Shown here: piece by piece, positions 37,399 through 48,200 of the stretch
How the letters are laid out: each line of letters begins with the position of its first letter
Position numbering within the stretch: position 1 is the stretch's first letter
Source of the DNA: Dactylonectria macrodidyma
Taxonomy: Eukaryota > Ascomycota > Sordariomycetes > Hypocreales > Nectriaceae
Direction: 5' to 3'
NCBI GenBank assembly: GCA_020744425.1
Contig: JAGMUV010000007.1
Span: 2,604,001 to 2,668,000, forward strand
DNA: 64,000 nucleotides
The notes under the pieces: model-generated
Told to the model about the DNA's origin: nothing
The model's database searches: none
What the model saw: the letters and a program-made list of their open reading frames with translations, nothing else
Program-made: the position numbers and the translations under genes

Positions 37399-40182
37399 CT
37401 ACTCTGTCTTCGCAGCGGACTGGACCGCCGGCTCAGTTCCCAGGACTTTGCTTCCACTCGGGCTCTCGGCCACCCTTTGGTAGTACTGCTTCAGGCTGTC
37501 AAGGCCATCCAGGGCCTCTGCTGTACTCGACTCCACAAAGAGGGCGTGCAGGACTGGCCAGATAACATAGTCCACCAAGGACAATTCCGGGCCGGCAATG
37601 AAGCCCCCTTTGGTATCGTCGGCGAAGTTGTTCCAGACGAGGATTTCTTGCATCAGGGGCTTGAGATCAGATTTGGCGGTACTGCGTTGCTCGGGGCTCC
37701 CATCGTCAGACACAGAGCCGGAATAAGAGCGCCACTTTTTCACCAGATCAAGACCTTGTTGGAAGCGGGTCAGCTGCGTAGCAAGTTCGGTAGCACTCCG
37801 CGGGGGAGCGCCAGGTCTGCCGGCGCCGTAACGTGCGTCCAGGTACAGCGTAACTGCCAAGTCACCCTGGACAGCTGACATGTCCCTATCGACGAATTTG
37901 ATGGAGGAGCCGGATGAACTGACAGTCCCCTTTGCGTAATTGATACCGAGTTCAGCTAACATGAGGGTGATGCGGTTGTTGACAATGGAGTCAGTAGAAA
38001 AGAAAAGACGAGGTGCGTTGCTCATATGCAGCACATCGAACCCCTTGCCATAATGAGCGTCCCAATCAAATTCGGTTGCGTGATTCTCGGTGCCAAATGC
38101 CTTGAGCATCTCGACCGTCTCGGGGGTCTGACCATTGATGACGGAACGAGCCTCCTTACGCGTCTTACCTGTGGCACCCTGGCCCCAGATAAGCGTCTCA
38201 TCGCGATCCAAAAAGGTTCCTATCTGACGGAAGGTTAGAGAGATGCGGCCAGAGTCGAAGGCTAGCTCAGCAGCCGACTTCTCCTTCGAGGAACGCTTGT
38301 CTTGGCGAATTGCGTGTAGCCACTTCATATTGCTCCTTAGTCCCAGTCGACACAAAGAGTTGTGTGGCAGTTGGGCACGTTGGCTCAGTCGCTTCAACTC
38401 GGCTGTCGCAGCATTGGTCTTCGAGGGGTCCTTATCGAGCCTCTTGGTTCTGAACACCATTGTTCGCTCGGCACCAAGACTGACATTGGCAATGTATGAC
38501 CCTTGGACGATATCCAACGTCTTATCGCTGTGTTCAGATATGTAATCGCTGCCACCACGGTAGAATTGGATCAGGACATGATTCAGTGGGTGGCCCAGAT
38601 GCTTCTCCGTGGCGGCTTTAATTGCGAGAACAGTGGGGGAGAATGGCATCAGTGGAGGAGACTCATCACTTGGATGGCGGTAGACTGGCATACTACCATC
38701 GTCTGCAACCTCGCCCTGGACAGCGACCAAGCGTGGGACCTCGCCGCCTTGATGTAGCATGTGGCGCCATTGAACTTCATCCTTGAGCTCGGAGAAGAAG
38801 GCGTCGGCCAACGTGCCTGGTAAGACACCCTTGATGATGTCGGTGTCACCTTCACAAAGACCCTTTTGCAACAAACAGTTGTCGTCGGCCTGGAGTTTGA
38901 CTGCAGTTGTGTCCATAGCTATTTCCTTAACGGGGGCTGACGCTGGTATTGATTTTGGTGTTGATATGGGTATAAACTCTGGGGTTGAGACTTTGTCCTC
39001 GCTGGAGTTCTGATGAGATTGTTGTGCTTCATTGTCCTCGGAAACGCTGGCGGCAACAGCAGTTTTAGTATTAGCGACGTCCTTGACAACAGCAACATTA
39101 CTAGCTTCCGCGGTCTGTGCTACGTCTCTGGGTTTGGCAGAGTCGGCACCAGTATCTTCTTGCGCCTTCGATTGTGAGTCGACGGCAGACTCGCAGCCCT
39201 CAGCTTCGGGTGGTGGCCTAGTGTAAGACTCAACTGTGCATGTCGCCGACGCCTTTGGCTGGGGCTGAGTCGCCTTGTTGGCGGGGCTTGGCGAATCCGA
39301 AGCCAGTCGAAGACCCGTCATATCCTTGACAATCTCAGGCGTCAGGCTTTTACGGCGGGCATCCTCGTCTGCGCTTGCGCCTGCGCCTGATGGAGGTTCC
39401 AGACGCTTCGATGAAGACTTTCCAACAGACTTGTTTGACTTATCCTTCTTAGCTCCAGCCGTGGGTTTGGGTTGAATAATCTCCATGACCTCTTCGTAAG
39501 ACGCAATCTCGCACCCTGTGAGCTCAATAAGCGAGTTGATGGCCTTGGCCTGCCTTGATTCGCTGCGAAACCCACAGCAATCATGGATCACAGTGATGGC
39601 CATGCCATGGCCTGCAGCATCCAAGGCGGTTGCGTAGACGCCGACGTTGGTGAGGGAGCCGCAAATGAAGACTTCCATAACCATCTTGGCGCGGAGCAGA
39701 CGCAGCAGATGCGTCGTCTGGAAGGCCGAGTAGTGCGTCTTATTGAGTCTCAAATCAGTCTTCTGAGACGCTTCGTCTATGGCCAGAGCCATGTTGCAAC
39801 CCGGAGACCCGGGCTTGACGCACGCGGGCTCTTCGTGGCTCAGGAAAGCCTCCGGGTCCGGTGGACCAGGTGTTTCGACCGTTTCGATCGGCATCTTCCG
39901 TCGGCCCCGAGACGACGGCCGGACCTTGGGAGGACTCTCGTCGTTGACGACAATCAATTCGCTGTCCGCAGGCTGGGGCTCGTCGAATCGTGACTGGACC
40001 CATACAACGTCGCCCACGGCCCTGAAGGCGGTTGCCAGTTTAGCGGCTCGGTCGACGAAGCCCTCTGGCTCCAAAACTGGCAGCGCGCCATCCTTAGCGA
40101 TGAAATCGTTTTGAAAATCGACTCCAATAAACGCCTTGCGCGTGGTAAGCTGAGGGAGAGCGGCGTGGTCAAAGGGAAACAT
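37399..40182 (-). CDS. Isochorismatase-like / AlkB-like dioxygenase / GST-like fusion protein
   Basis: Single exon, 927 aa, ATG at 40182. Domain 1 (about residues 14-236) is an isochorismatase/cysteine-hydrolase fold: Asp22 in FIGVDFQNDF, Lys148 in RLNKTHYSAF and LTNVGVYATALDA, where the nucleophile Cys position is Gly181, as in true isochorismatases such as EntB/PhzD. A Ser/Ala-rich acidic linker spans about 237-435. Domain 2 (about 437-665) is an AlkB-type Fe(II)/2-oxoglutarate dioxygenase: H551-x-D553 (YISEHSDKTLD), His623 (MKWLHAIRQ) and Arg646/Arg652 (RISLTFRQIG). Domain 3 (about 722-920) looks like a glutathione S-transferase, with a thioredoxin-like start (RLFFSTDSIVNNRITLML) and an all-helical end. 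AlkB proteins demethylate nucleic acids; the joint role is unknown. No stop or frameshift separates the domains. Confidence 0.88.
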   Translation of the reverse strand: MFPFDHAALPQLTTRKAFIGVDFQNDFIAKDGALPVLEPEGFVDRAAKLATAFRAVGDVVWVQSRFDEPQPADSELIVVNDESPPKVRPSSRGRRKMPIETVETPGPPDPEAFLSHEEPACVKPGSPGCNMALAIDEASQKTDLRLNKTHYSAFQTTHLLRLLRAKMVMEVFICGSLTNVGVYATALDAAGHGMAITVIHDCCGFRSESRQAKAINSLIELTGCEIASYEEVMEIIQPKPTAGAKKDKSNKSVGKSSSKRLEPPSGAGASADEDARRKSLTPEIVKDMTGLRLASDSPSPANKATQPQPKASATCTVESYTRPPPEAEGCESAVDSQSKAQEDTGADSAKPRDVAQTAEASNVAVVKDVANTKTAVAASVSEDNEAQQSHQNSSEDKVSTPEFIPISTPKSIPASAPVKEIAMDTTAVKLQADDNCLLQKGLCEGDTDIIKGVLPGTLADAFFSELKDEVQWRHMLHQGGEVPRLVAVQGEVADDGSMPVYRHPSDESPPLMPFSPTVLAIKAATEKHLGHPLNHVLIQFYRGGSDYISEHSDKTLDIVQGSYIANVSLGAERTMVFRTKRLDKDPSKTNAATAELKRLSQRAQLPHNSLCRLGLRSNMKWLHAIRQDKRSSKEKSAAELAFDSGRISLTFRQIGTFLDRDETLIWGQGATGKTRKEARSVINGQTPETVEMLKAFGTENHATEFDWDAHYGKGFDVLHMSNAPRLFFSTDSIVNNRITLMLAELGINYAKGTVSSSGSSIKFVDRDMSAVQGDLAVTLYLDARYGAGRPGAPPRSATELATQLTRFQQGLDLVKKWRSYSGSVSDDGSPEQRSTAKSDLKPLMQEILVWNNFADDTKGGFIAGPELSLVDYVIWPVLHALFVESSTAEALDGLDSLKQYYQRVAESPSGSKVLGTEPAVQSAAKTE

Positions 40183-40289
40183 GGTGGGGTAGAAGAGGTG
40201 GTCAACAAGTTCAGATGGTCATGGAGAGCTGCAGTGAGACGAGAAGCTCGGTTGAGCAAAAAAACATCGTGATGCAGATCAGGGTCTGC

Positions 40290-40360
40290 GGTGTGCGTAT
40301 GTATGTGTAGAGGTATGTGTGTGCGTGTGTGTCTGTGTGTCTGTGTGTGTGCATGCGTGC
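40290..40360. repeat. GT-rich microsatellite
   Basis: Alternating TGTG/TCTG/TGCG units about 110 bp upstream of the fusion-gene start, in its promoter. Z-DNA-prone composition. Confidence 0.85.
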
Positions 40361-41971
40361 AGGGTGAACAGGGAGGTGCGCTGCGTAACCGGCGCCGTGG
40401 ATATTAGATACGGCAGCGAATCGAAATGGAACTGGCGCGACTATCGCAGCCCAGGACTGATGATCGTTAAGGAGTCACCAGTGTGGCTCAAGAGGGGGTT
40501 CTTTAGGTGTTGTGATAGTTTAGTGAAGAAAGCAGACTAATAGCAAGATGTGGTGGGCCCAGTGACGGAGCAAAGACAAGGGGGAAAGAAGCCTAGAAGA
40601 GAAAGCAAAGAGAGGCCGAGAGTGGCATCGAGGGTTTCTCAATTGATGAATTGGGACTGTGTGCCTATAGGAGTGGGGACGAATGACCAATAGCGAGTAT
40701 TGAACCTTCACTTGCCCTGGTGACAAAGATGCGATGACATTTTGTTGTCGATGATGGCGTCTCGCGCGTCTAATAGAAGCTGGTCCAGATGTTCACAAGG
40801 TACTGATGAGGCGATGCCTCGACCACCATCTTTCCACCGAGAGGAAACATGCAGAAGAGGGTGTCGACATGGGACGGCTGCTAGGAACCCTAGAAGGGCG
40901 CCAACTCCTACATCGGAATTTCAGAATGGACAAGGTTCAGATGGGGAAGCGAGGAATGCGGGCGCTGGAGCCGGTGGAAGCCTGATGCCACTCCCAACTC
41001 TAGCCCTACCAACATAATTACATGGTCGGAGTCTCTCGTTGGTTCCCTCTAGACGAATGCAATTTTGGGTGGCTGCCGTCTCTACGTAATTACTACTTTA
41101 ATTACCTTATGGTAATATGCGGCCACATGACTACTTCAGCTGCTGCATGACGAGGGAGATCAACCGTATTCATTTCGGGAGTTGGGCATCAGAGCTAGAA
41201 TCGCGACTAGGTGTTAGCAACCAATCTGCCTGCCGGAAAACTGCTGGCGGGAGCTCAACAGCTCGAGTTATCTACCCACAGATCGCCTCGTTGTGTCAGG
41301 GGTCGTAGACCACCCCTCCTACCTTGGGTATGATCATAGTTGTTAGAGGTTGTAGCCCCTGCCCATATCACAATAAACGAAAGCGCAAGTAGTCAATGGG
41401 CACTGGGCAGCAATTTTCGTTTCCGACAGCACTGTCGATCATTCAGTCGAGATCGCTCATGCTATGTCCAAGTTTCGCTGATCTGCTCGGAAGCCATTCC
41501 GCCCTACCCTAAACTACTGATTTGCATCCACGGGGAGGCCATTCGACACAGCACGGTACTCGGTGAGCCCGTATTATATTTAACCTGGCTACTGCCTTAC
41601 TTCCACGGTGATAGCCATGGACGGTGCATCAATCCATATCAATATATCGTGTCTTCACAAGAGCTGTCTTGGGTTTACAGTTTCTTATTCCAGATGGTGC
41701 TTCTTGTTGCAGCCAGCGCTAGCAGACGCCCTTGACAACCCGACTACGTACCCATGGACTACCTAGGTAGGTAGGTACCCCGGGTTTACCCGCTACGTAC
41801 CTACTCCATGCTCCGTAAAATGATGCAAGTAACTTATGCCTTTGCCATACTGGTTTGCATGTGATATCAGTGCGATGCTTAAGCATATGATTCTGAAAAC
41901 AAACAAGCAAGAGATGGTTCTGTCGATTACCTCCACATACATGCCAGCATTCGTGAATCGCAACACACGCA

Positions 41972-41990
41972 CCTCCCTCCCTCCCTCCCT
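41972..41990. repeat. CTCC/CCCT tetranucleotide tract
   Basis: Four to five tandem CTCC units followed by CTACCTAC. Confidence 0.8.
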
Positions 41991-42396
41991 ACCTACTTAA
42001 AAGTACATAGCCCACATTCAAGCCGCAGTAGAGGTAAAGGAACAAAGGGAGGGTTGCATGTAGATAAGTATGATTAAGACAATGACGAGTTACAGCAAAA
42101 TAATTTTAGTGTTCCCAATCTGTTGCATTGAGCCATTCTAGGTAGGTTGGTCCCCTGCCTCAAGCACGGGCCACTGTCGTCAAGCCATTAGCCGAAGTTT
42201 TCCCAACACTGCAAGTCGAAGGCGCGTAGCGGTCGTTTATCGCTGCAAAGCCTAGTGACAACATCTCAAGTCGCGATGCCATCTTGATAACACAACGCAG
42301 CGGGCGCCACAGTGGAAGAACGCCTGGATCTAATCCCACCGTCATAGTGCGACCGAAACCGAAAACCCACAATCCGGGTGTCAGCACCACATCGTC

Positions 42397-43379
42397 ATGA
42401 CTCCAAAGCGAAGCCTCTCTCCAGCTGTGGATGCCCAGTCGAACTCGAAGCGTCCACGGATTGACCATGGTGCTGCAGAGACGGATGAACCATTGGAGGC
42501 GGACTCACGAGCTATCGAGTCGCTTTCTCCGACGCTGCACTTCCAAGCTAGGTCGGGCATTCAACGTTCAATCGCAATGGTCCTAAAGCATGATGGGTTC
42601 GAGTCAGCAAGTCCCGAAGCTCTGGAGAGTTTTACGGGGATGGTGGAAACATGTGCGTCCATATTCAACACTTTGCTGATAGAGGTGTCACTGACCATAA
42701 TCGTTTACAAGATCTCGAAGGGATGATCTCGGAAGCCAAAACTCTAGCTCTTGCTGCTCGTCGTGAACACCCTGTCCCTTCAGATTTCGAACACATGCTA
42801 CGGCGACACAACATACGCCCATCAGCCTTGAAACCTCACCTGAAGCACCCCGTGTCAAAACAAGACCTCGCACCAAAATATGCCGAGACGTACCCCCAGG
42901 ACGAGGACGCATACACGACGCTACCGCTCCTGGGCGAGGAACTCAGTGGACAAGCCGACAAGGATGAAAAGGAATTCATTCCAACATGCTTCCCCGATTT
43001 TCCTAGCAAACACACATACAAGTTCACACCACAAGAGGACTCCAGCACACGAGATTCTAAGAAGATACGCGAGGAGGCTGCAAGGACAGCGCAACAAGGT
43101 GAAGATGCTCTTCGACGGTTGGTCCGAGCTTCAAAGATGAGGAAGCAGAAGGAAGCCAAGTTGTTGGTCGAGCGCGACATCCATGGCAAGGAACGCTTCC
43201 GTCTGTGGGAGTCAACTATGAAGCGCTTCATGGGCGTCGAGGGTCGGGGACAGCACACCGATCTCATGGAGATTGCGGATCACAGCATGATTGTCAACGG
43301 CGATATTCTCTTCCTACGCAAGGAAGTGCCGCGCCTGGGCAAGAGATCAGCTGCTTTGGCCGGCAAGAAGTCGCTTTGA
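42397..43379 (+). CDS. TAF8: TFIID subunit TAF8
   Basis: Two exons, 42397-42652 and 42712-43379, give 307 aa. The 59-nt intron (donor GTGCGT, branch CTGAC, acceptor ACAAG) joins ESFTGMVETY to LEGMISEAKTLALAARREH. This rebuilds a histone-fold (Bromo_TP) helix set ending in the TAF8 hallmark RREHPVPSDFEHML. The conserved TAF8 C-terminal block FIPTCFPDFPSKHTYKFTP is near residue 190 and is followed by a basic helical region. The N-terminus has a nuclear-signal-like KRPR. TAF8 pairs with TAF10 in TFIID and helps nucleate holo-TFIID. A shorter 32-nt intron was rejected because of its size and the poorer join. Confidence 0.88.
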
Positions 43380-44157
43380 GAGAGAGTACGAATCGTGGCA
43401 TAGAAACTTGTTGAAAAGGGATGATCAACAAGGAACTGCTGGCCCTTTGGCTCCGAGGAAGTCCAGGAAGTGACTGCCCGTTGGAAGCTAACTAGACCCG
43501 TTACCAGGGATAGTTTTTGGTTGGGATTGTCTGACACTAGTCGGACAGTCGGGGGAACACAGAAAACAACAGTCATGATACCCCCGGAAACAGGCAATTG
43601 GAGTTTGACCGGCGTATGGAGTATTGGGCATTTGCTATCCGGCGTGTTCTTAGGTAGACCAGGACAGGAGCGTTTATTCGAATGCCATAGAGCAAACCGT
43701 TTTTGCACAGGCTGAGGAGCAAGGTGTGTGATATTGTGGTATACTTGACGACAAGACCTCGACTGACTATGAGCAGGGGACTCTCAGTCCGTTAACTGTG
43801 AGCTTTTTGCCTTGCCATTCGATGATGATCCATGGCACCTTTCCAACAGCGACTTGCCGCTATGTCACCTTGCGAGGCTGAGATGCAAGACCAAGCGGCC
43901 CCACTCACTGTTTTCTGTATGGCTACCACCATCGAGGCTGAGGAGTCCGGAACAACTGGTACGTACTGCGGCCTCACGAAAGCGGAGCCCGGGGCGGACG
44001 TGCGGCCCTAATTTTTAGCCCACACAAAAAATCCCAATTTCCACTGGCGAAGCTTCCAAGATCTGACCGGGCCTAGGATTTGCAGAACAGCCCTTGATTC
44101 TGAATTTTTCCTTTCCTCACGCACCTTGATCCTCTGCATCACCTCGTCACCGTTGCA
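43380..44157. other. Intergenic TAF8 - RACK1
   Basis: TAF8 3' UTR and the upstream region/leader of the RACK1 gene. Short frames only. Confidence 0.5.
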
Positions 44158-45600
44158 ATGGCCGAACAATTGATCCTCAAGGGCACTCTCGAGGGCCACG
44201 TACGTCGAACCCTTCATTCCGTCACTTCGCTGTCGGCGCGTGCATCAGCGTGCTCATGGGCATTCTGAAATCCCCCCTCCCGCGCACCGAAATGGAACCC
44301 TAATCTTGTGAACTGAATGCTGACGACTGTTTCCAGAATGGCTGGGTCACCAGCCTGGCCACCTCGATGGAGAAGTATGTCTAGCCTCCATACTTGGGTG
44401 CGACTGACTTCATGAACTCACTGCTGACTTCACTCCAGCCCCAACATGCTTCTCTCCGCCAGCCGGGACAAGACCTTGATCATCTGGAACCTCACCCGCG
44501 ATGAGACCCAGTACGGTTACCCCAAGCGATCGCTCAAGGGTCACTCCCACATCGTCTCCGACTGTGTACGTTTCTCCCAACGCTGTGGGCCTGGAAGAGG
44601 ACGAGTTTGGCAGTGTTCAAGCGCTGATATGTTTCTGGTGGATATAGGTCATCTCTTCTGATGGTGCCTACGCTCTGTCCGCCTCGTGGGACAAGACCCT
44701 GCGCCTCTGGGAGCTCGCTACTGGCACCACCACTCGACGATTCGTCGGCCACACCAACGACGTCCTCTCCGTCTCCTTCTCGGCCGACAACCGACAGATC
44801 GTTTCCGGCTCCCGCGACCGAACAATCAAGCTGTGGAACACCCTCGGTGACTGCAAGTACACCATCAGCGAGAAGGGCCACACCGAGTGGGTCTCTTGCG
44901 TCCGATTCAGCCCCAACCCCCAGAACCCCGTCATCGTCTCCAGCGGCTGGGACAAGCTCGTCAAGGTATGTGAGAAAACAGGCAATCGAATCCAACACCT
45001 TCACTCCCCGATCCTGTATGATGTTTTGCAACCCAAGTATTTGCTACTTCAGAGCCTGCGAGAGCAGGCCATGAGACCACTATTCACCTTTGCCCTGATT
45101 TGGACCCCTTTCTCAAATTCAATGTTCCAATACGCGCTTTCTTTCGTGGCAAACGTCTAATTGGAAAACGATAGGTTTGGGAGCTCTCGACCTGCAAGCT
45201 CCAGACTGACCACATTGGTCACACTGGCTACATCAACACCGTCACCATCTCCCCCGACGGCTCTCTGTGCGCCTCCGGTGGCAAGGACGGTACCACCATG
45301 CTCTGGGATCTCAACGAGTCCAAGCACCTCTACTCCCTCAACGCCAACGACGAGATCCATGCTCTCGTCTTCTCCCCCAACCGATACTGGCTCTGCGCCG
45401 CCACTGCTAGCAGCATTATCATCTTCGACCTCGAGAAGAAGAGCAAGGTTGACGAGCTCAAGCCTGAATTCACCTCCGTCGGCAAGAAGAGCCGGGAGCC
45501 CGAGTGTGTTAGCTTGGCATGGTCCGCTGATGGCCAGACTCTGTTCGCTGGTTACACCGACAACGTCATCCGTGCCTGGGGTGTTATGTCGAGGGCGTAA
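44158..45600 (+). CDS. cpc2: RACK1 / Cpc2 40S-associated WD-repeat protein
   Basis: Five exons: 44158-44199, 44337-44374, 44439-44565, 44648-44965, 45175-45600, giving 316 aa, the normal RACK1 length. It starts [14 protein letters not shown]. Seven WD repeats are visible, with the GH...WD pattern in each blade (for example [65 protein letters not shown]). The last blade ends [13 protein letters not shown]1 binds the head of the 40S subunit and scaffolds signalling proteins. In Neurospora and Aspergillus the orthologue (cpc-2/cpcB) is needed for cross-pathway amino acid control and development. All exon phases agree. Confidence 0.96.
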
Positions 45601-46563
45601 ATGCTCTCCACCTAAAAAAAAGGCAGTGGTGATGGGGATGAAGGCGAGCGGATGAAGGTAGATCATTGGTGGGGCGTCAAATGGCTGGCTTCCTCGTTTG
45701 GTCTTTATTGATACAAAGGAAGGGGGGCGACTGAGATCTGACGAGGGCATGACGCATTTGCCGGCTGAGGCAGCCCCTGAAGGCACCGGGCATCGTCCTT
45801 TTGTTCTCCAATAAAGAACTCGAGCTTTAAAATCACTGGCTGCTCTTGTCGTGACCTGTTCGCGTCCATCTCACCTTAGTATGTGTATCTGATCTTGATG
45901 GTCGGTCCTAGCCGTAGATTGAGTGATGCTATTTTCCGCACCGTCTCATAATTGAGACCGAGGAGCTCTCTAAGGCGGATTTGCATTTCAGTCATGATCC
46001 GTTTCCTGTAGTCATGTTTGCTCCTCCGTACAAGCGGACTGCCTGAAGTATTGAGCTGGCTTGTGGAAAAGACATGGCACTTGTGATGGTCTTGCTTGAT
46101 ATAAGCGAAGTACGTCGGTGATGCTCAGCCTCTTTATGAAGGGGCTATATGGGCCTTCCGGAATCATTTTCTCGCAGCACAACGCTATATGTGACATGGA
46201 GGTCGACTCTTCGGAAAGATCAAACTTCTATCATATCTGCACGTCAATAAATGCAGGATTTGAAGCTGGCGTAAGAGCGAGGCAGTTTCACTTTGCTGAG
46301 CCAAAGTCCGTCCGTCCTCGTCCTCGTCCCCCCCAAAAGAGCCAATCTAGTGAATATTGTACATATGTGGCCCAGTTGTCCTATGGCAGTTCGGCCCCCC
46401 CGTAGCCACCAGCTATTGCTACATCGCAACATCGCGTACTCATCTGGGGCCACTACACGCCGCGCTCGCCTCCAAATGTCGCCTCCCATGTTACCTGCTT
46501 CAAGTTATGATTAGACAAACTTGGCCCCTTGTCTCTACCTTGCCTCTGCCTTTGCCTCCGCCC
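45601..46563. other. Intergenic between convergent RACK1 and OST3
   Basis: 3' UTR sequence and unassigned DNA; an A-run at 45613-45621 follows the RACK1 stop. No gene seen. Confidence 0.5.
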
Positions 46564-47724
46564 TCACATGAAAGGTGGTAGAGAGAATGGGTACCCGCCA
46601 TTCTTGATCCGGAAGACACTGAGAAGAAAGCTGTAGACGAGGAATAGGATACCGCCCCACGCTAGTACGGCGACTTGCTGTGTCTTTGCATCTGCAATGC
46701 GAGGAACCTTGACAGCGAGCGAAATGGCACAAAACGACAAGACACCATCTGGAAGAGTTGTTAGTCAACATGCGCGAGAATGGATAAGGAGGTGCTATAC
46801 ATAAAGCAGCCACAATTTGAGTCTCCAAGCCAAACTGACTCTGGAAGCCAGGGGCAATATAGTTTACCCCACCACGCCCGTCACCAGCGACATACGGCAC
46901 TTTCCGGATGTGATTGAACATGTGTCCACTGGTGAAGAGAAGGATAGAAATGAGGCTGATGGAAGCCCAGATATTGCGGTTTTGAACAATTGGCAAGACG
47001 TAGGGGGACGCAGTAACCAGCGCAGTTCCGAGGCCGAGGACAATAGTAATTGAGGAGATCCATCGCATCCAGTTGATTGGGCGTCTGACAGGTGGGTGAG
47101 GACGGTCAGGGAGGTGACGGGAGACCCAGGTATGAACTTGTTCAGCAGTGGGCGGGCTAATTCATGATTAAATCACTGAAGCCGATAAATAGGGTCGTCT
47201 TGGTACTCACCCGCTGGTAAAGTCAAATCGAAGGGGTTCTTGGACAGGAACTGCGTGTGGCCCAGCTGTCGGCTGGAAGAACAGAAGGACCGGGGCAGTT
47301 TGGAGGCCGAGCTGTGCGAGGTCAGCGCTATGCTCAGACATCGGATAGTCTCTACTTAAGTTCACGAACGTACTGATAAGAAAACGTCTCTGCCATCGGT
47401 GAAATCCAAAGTCCCAAAGATCATTCGCGACTCTCCAGACTTGTCACCCTTGGACCAGCTCTTGCTGACAAGATCCCATTCCGGTTGGAACTCACGACAG
47501 AGCTGGCACCCAAACCTTGCATCCAAGGCAGTCAAAAGGATAGCTACGCTATAATCGCGTGGGGCGCCGGTCAAGGACTTGTACGAGGCATCGTTGAGCT
47601 TCACGGGCGAGTTGGTCTGAGCCGTGGCGTGGAATTCATCGAATCGTTCGGTGGCTGACTTCTTGGAGGCGACAGCGCCTGCAGTGAGCAGGAGAAAGGA
47701 AAAGAGTGACGAGAAGAGACGCAT
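46564..47724 (-). CDS. OST3: Oligosaccharyltransferase subunit Ost3/Ost6
   Basis: Four exons: 47724-47374, 47311-47211, 47156-46801, 46748-46564, giving 330 aa. The ATG at 47724 is chosen because it directly opens a signal peptide (MRLFSSLFSFLLLTAGAVAS); an upstream in-frame ATG at 47880 would bury it. A luminal thioredoxin-like domain follows, with redox motif CQLC (in ARFGCQLCREFQ), then four hydrophobic segments in the C-terminal third and the conserved end KNGGYPFSLPPFM. Ost3/Ost6 are alternative subunits of ER oligosaccharyltransferase that hold cysteines of nascent chains by mixed disulfides to promote N-glycosylation. Sequence alone does not separate Ost3 from Ost6 in filamentous fungi, which usually have one. 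Confidence 0.93.
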
Positions 47725-48200
47725 CGTGAGGGAGCACGAGCTGGTTGCGGGTTGGTGAAATGGGAAAAGAAGTTGGCCAATTGGCCTCCAAATTGCTTCG
47801 TTGAGGTTTCTAGGAGCTAGCAGTGGAGCTTCGACGGGAAGCTGAGGTGGCCTCTGGATCTGGAAACTGGGGGAGTGCATTACCTAAGCTCAGTGGGTTG
47901 GCTCAAGGGGATGGGAGTCGTCATCCCGGGACGTGACGAGTCACGTGGCGGTAAGCAGCAGAGGTGAACTACACTAAGCCTGATCTAGCACCATGTTTAC
48001 TTCGACTCAAAACACACCTACTCCGGGCCCTTTGAAGTTCGTCCCACTTCAACCTTCAATGCGCCGCCAGCATCCATGAACCCCACCCCATGCACTTTTG
48101 ATTATTGATCGAGCTCACGTCACCTCATATTGCTCCTTCTAGAGCTGTATCGCACGGTGCTTTATTTACCAATCTGCCCCGGGAAGCAGTACTTGACGAC
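47725..48200. promoter_or_regulatory. Divergent region OST3 / coiled-coil gene
   Basis: 476 bp between start codons. It includes a CACGTG hexamer at 47942-47947 in GTCACGTGGC context, a Cbf1/bZIP-like site that either gene could use. Confidence 0.4.

Larger units (their letters stand above)
40183..42396. other. Long intergenic region, no gene recognised
   Basis: 2.2 kb. Contains a GT-rich microsatellite at 40290-40360, a TACCTAGGTA palindrome at 41760-41769 followed by TAGG repeats, and a CTCC tract at 41972-41990. Open frames (for example 41340-41735) have no recognisable similarity and no convincing start. Confidence 0.5.

Noticed and set aside
42653..42684. 32-nt intron alternative in TAF8
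   Set aside because: Too short to splice. The 59-nt choice ending at 42711 has a CTGAC branch and gives the better ETYLEG join.
47725..47880. Upstream ATG (47880) extending OST3 by 52 residues
   Set aside because: It would place the signal peptide internally; the ATG at 47724 is the natural start.
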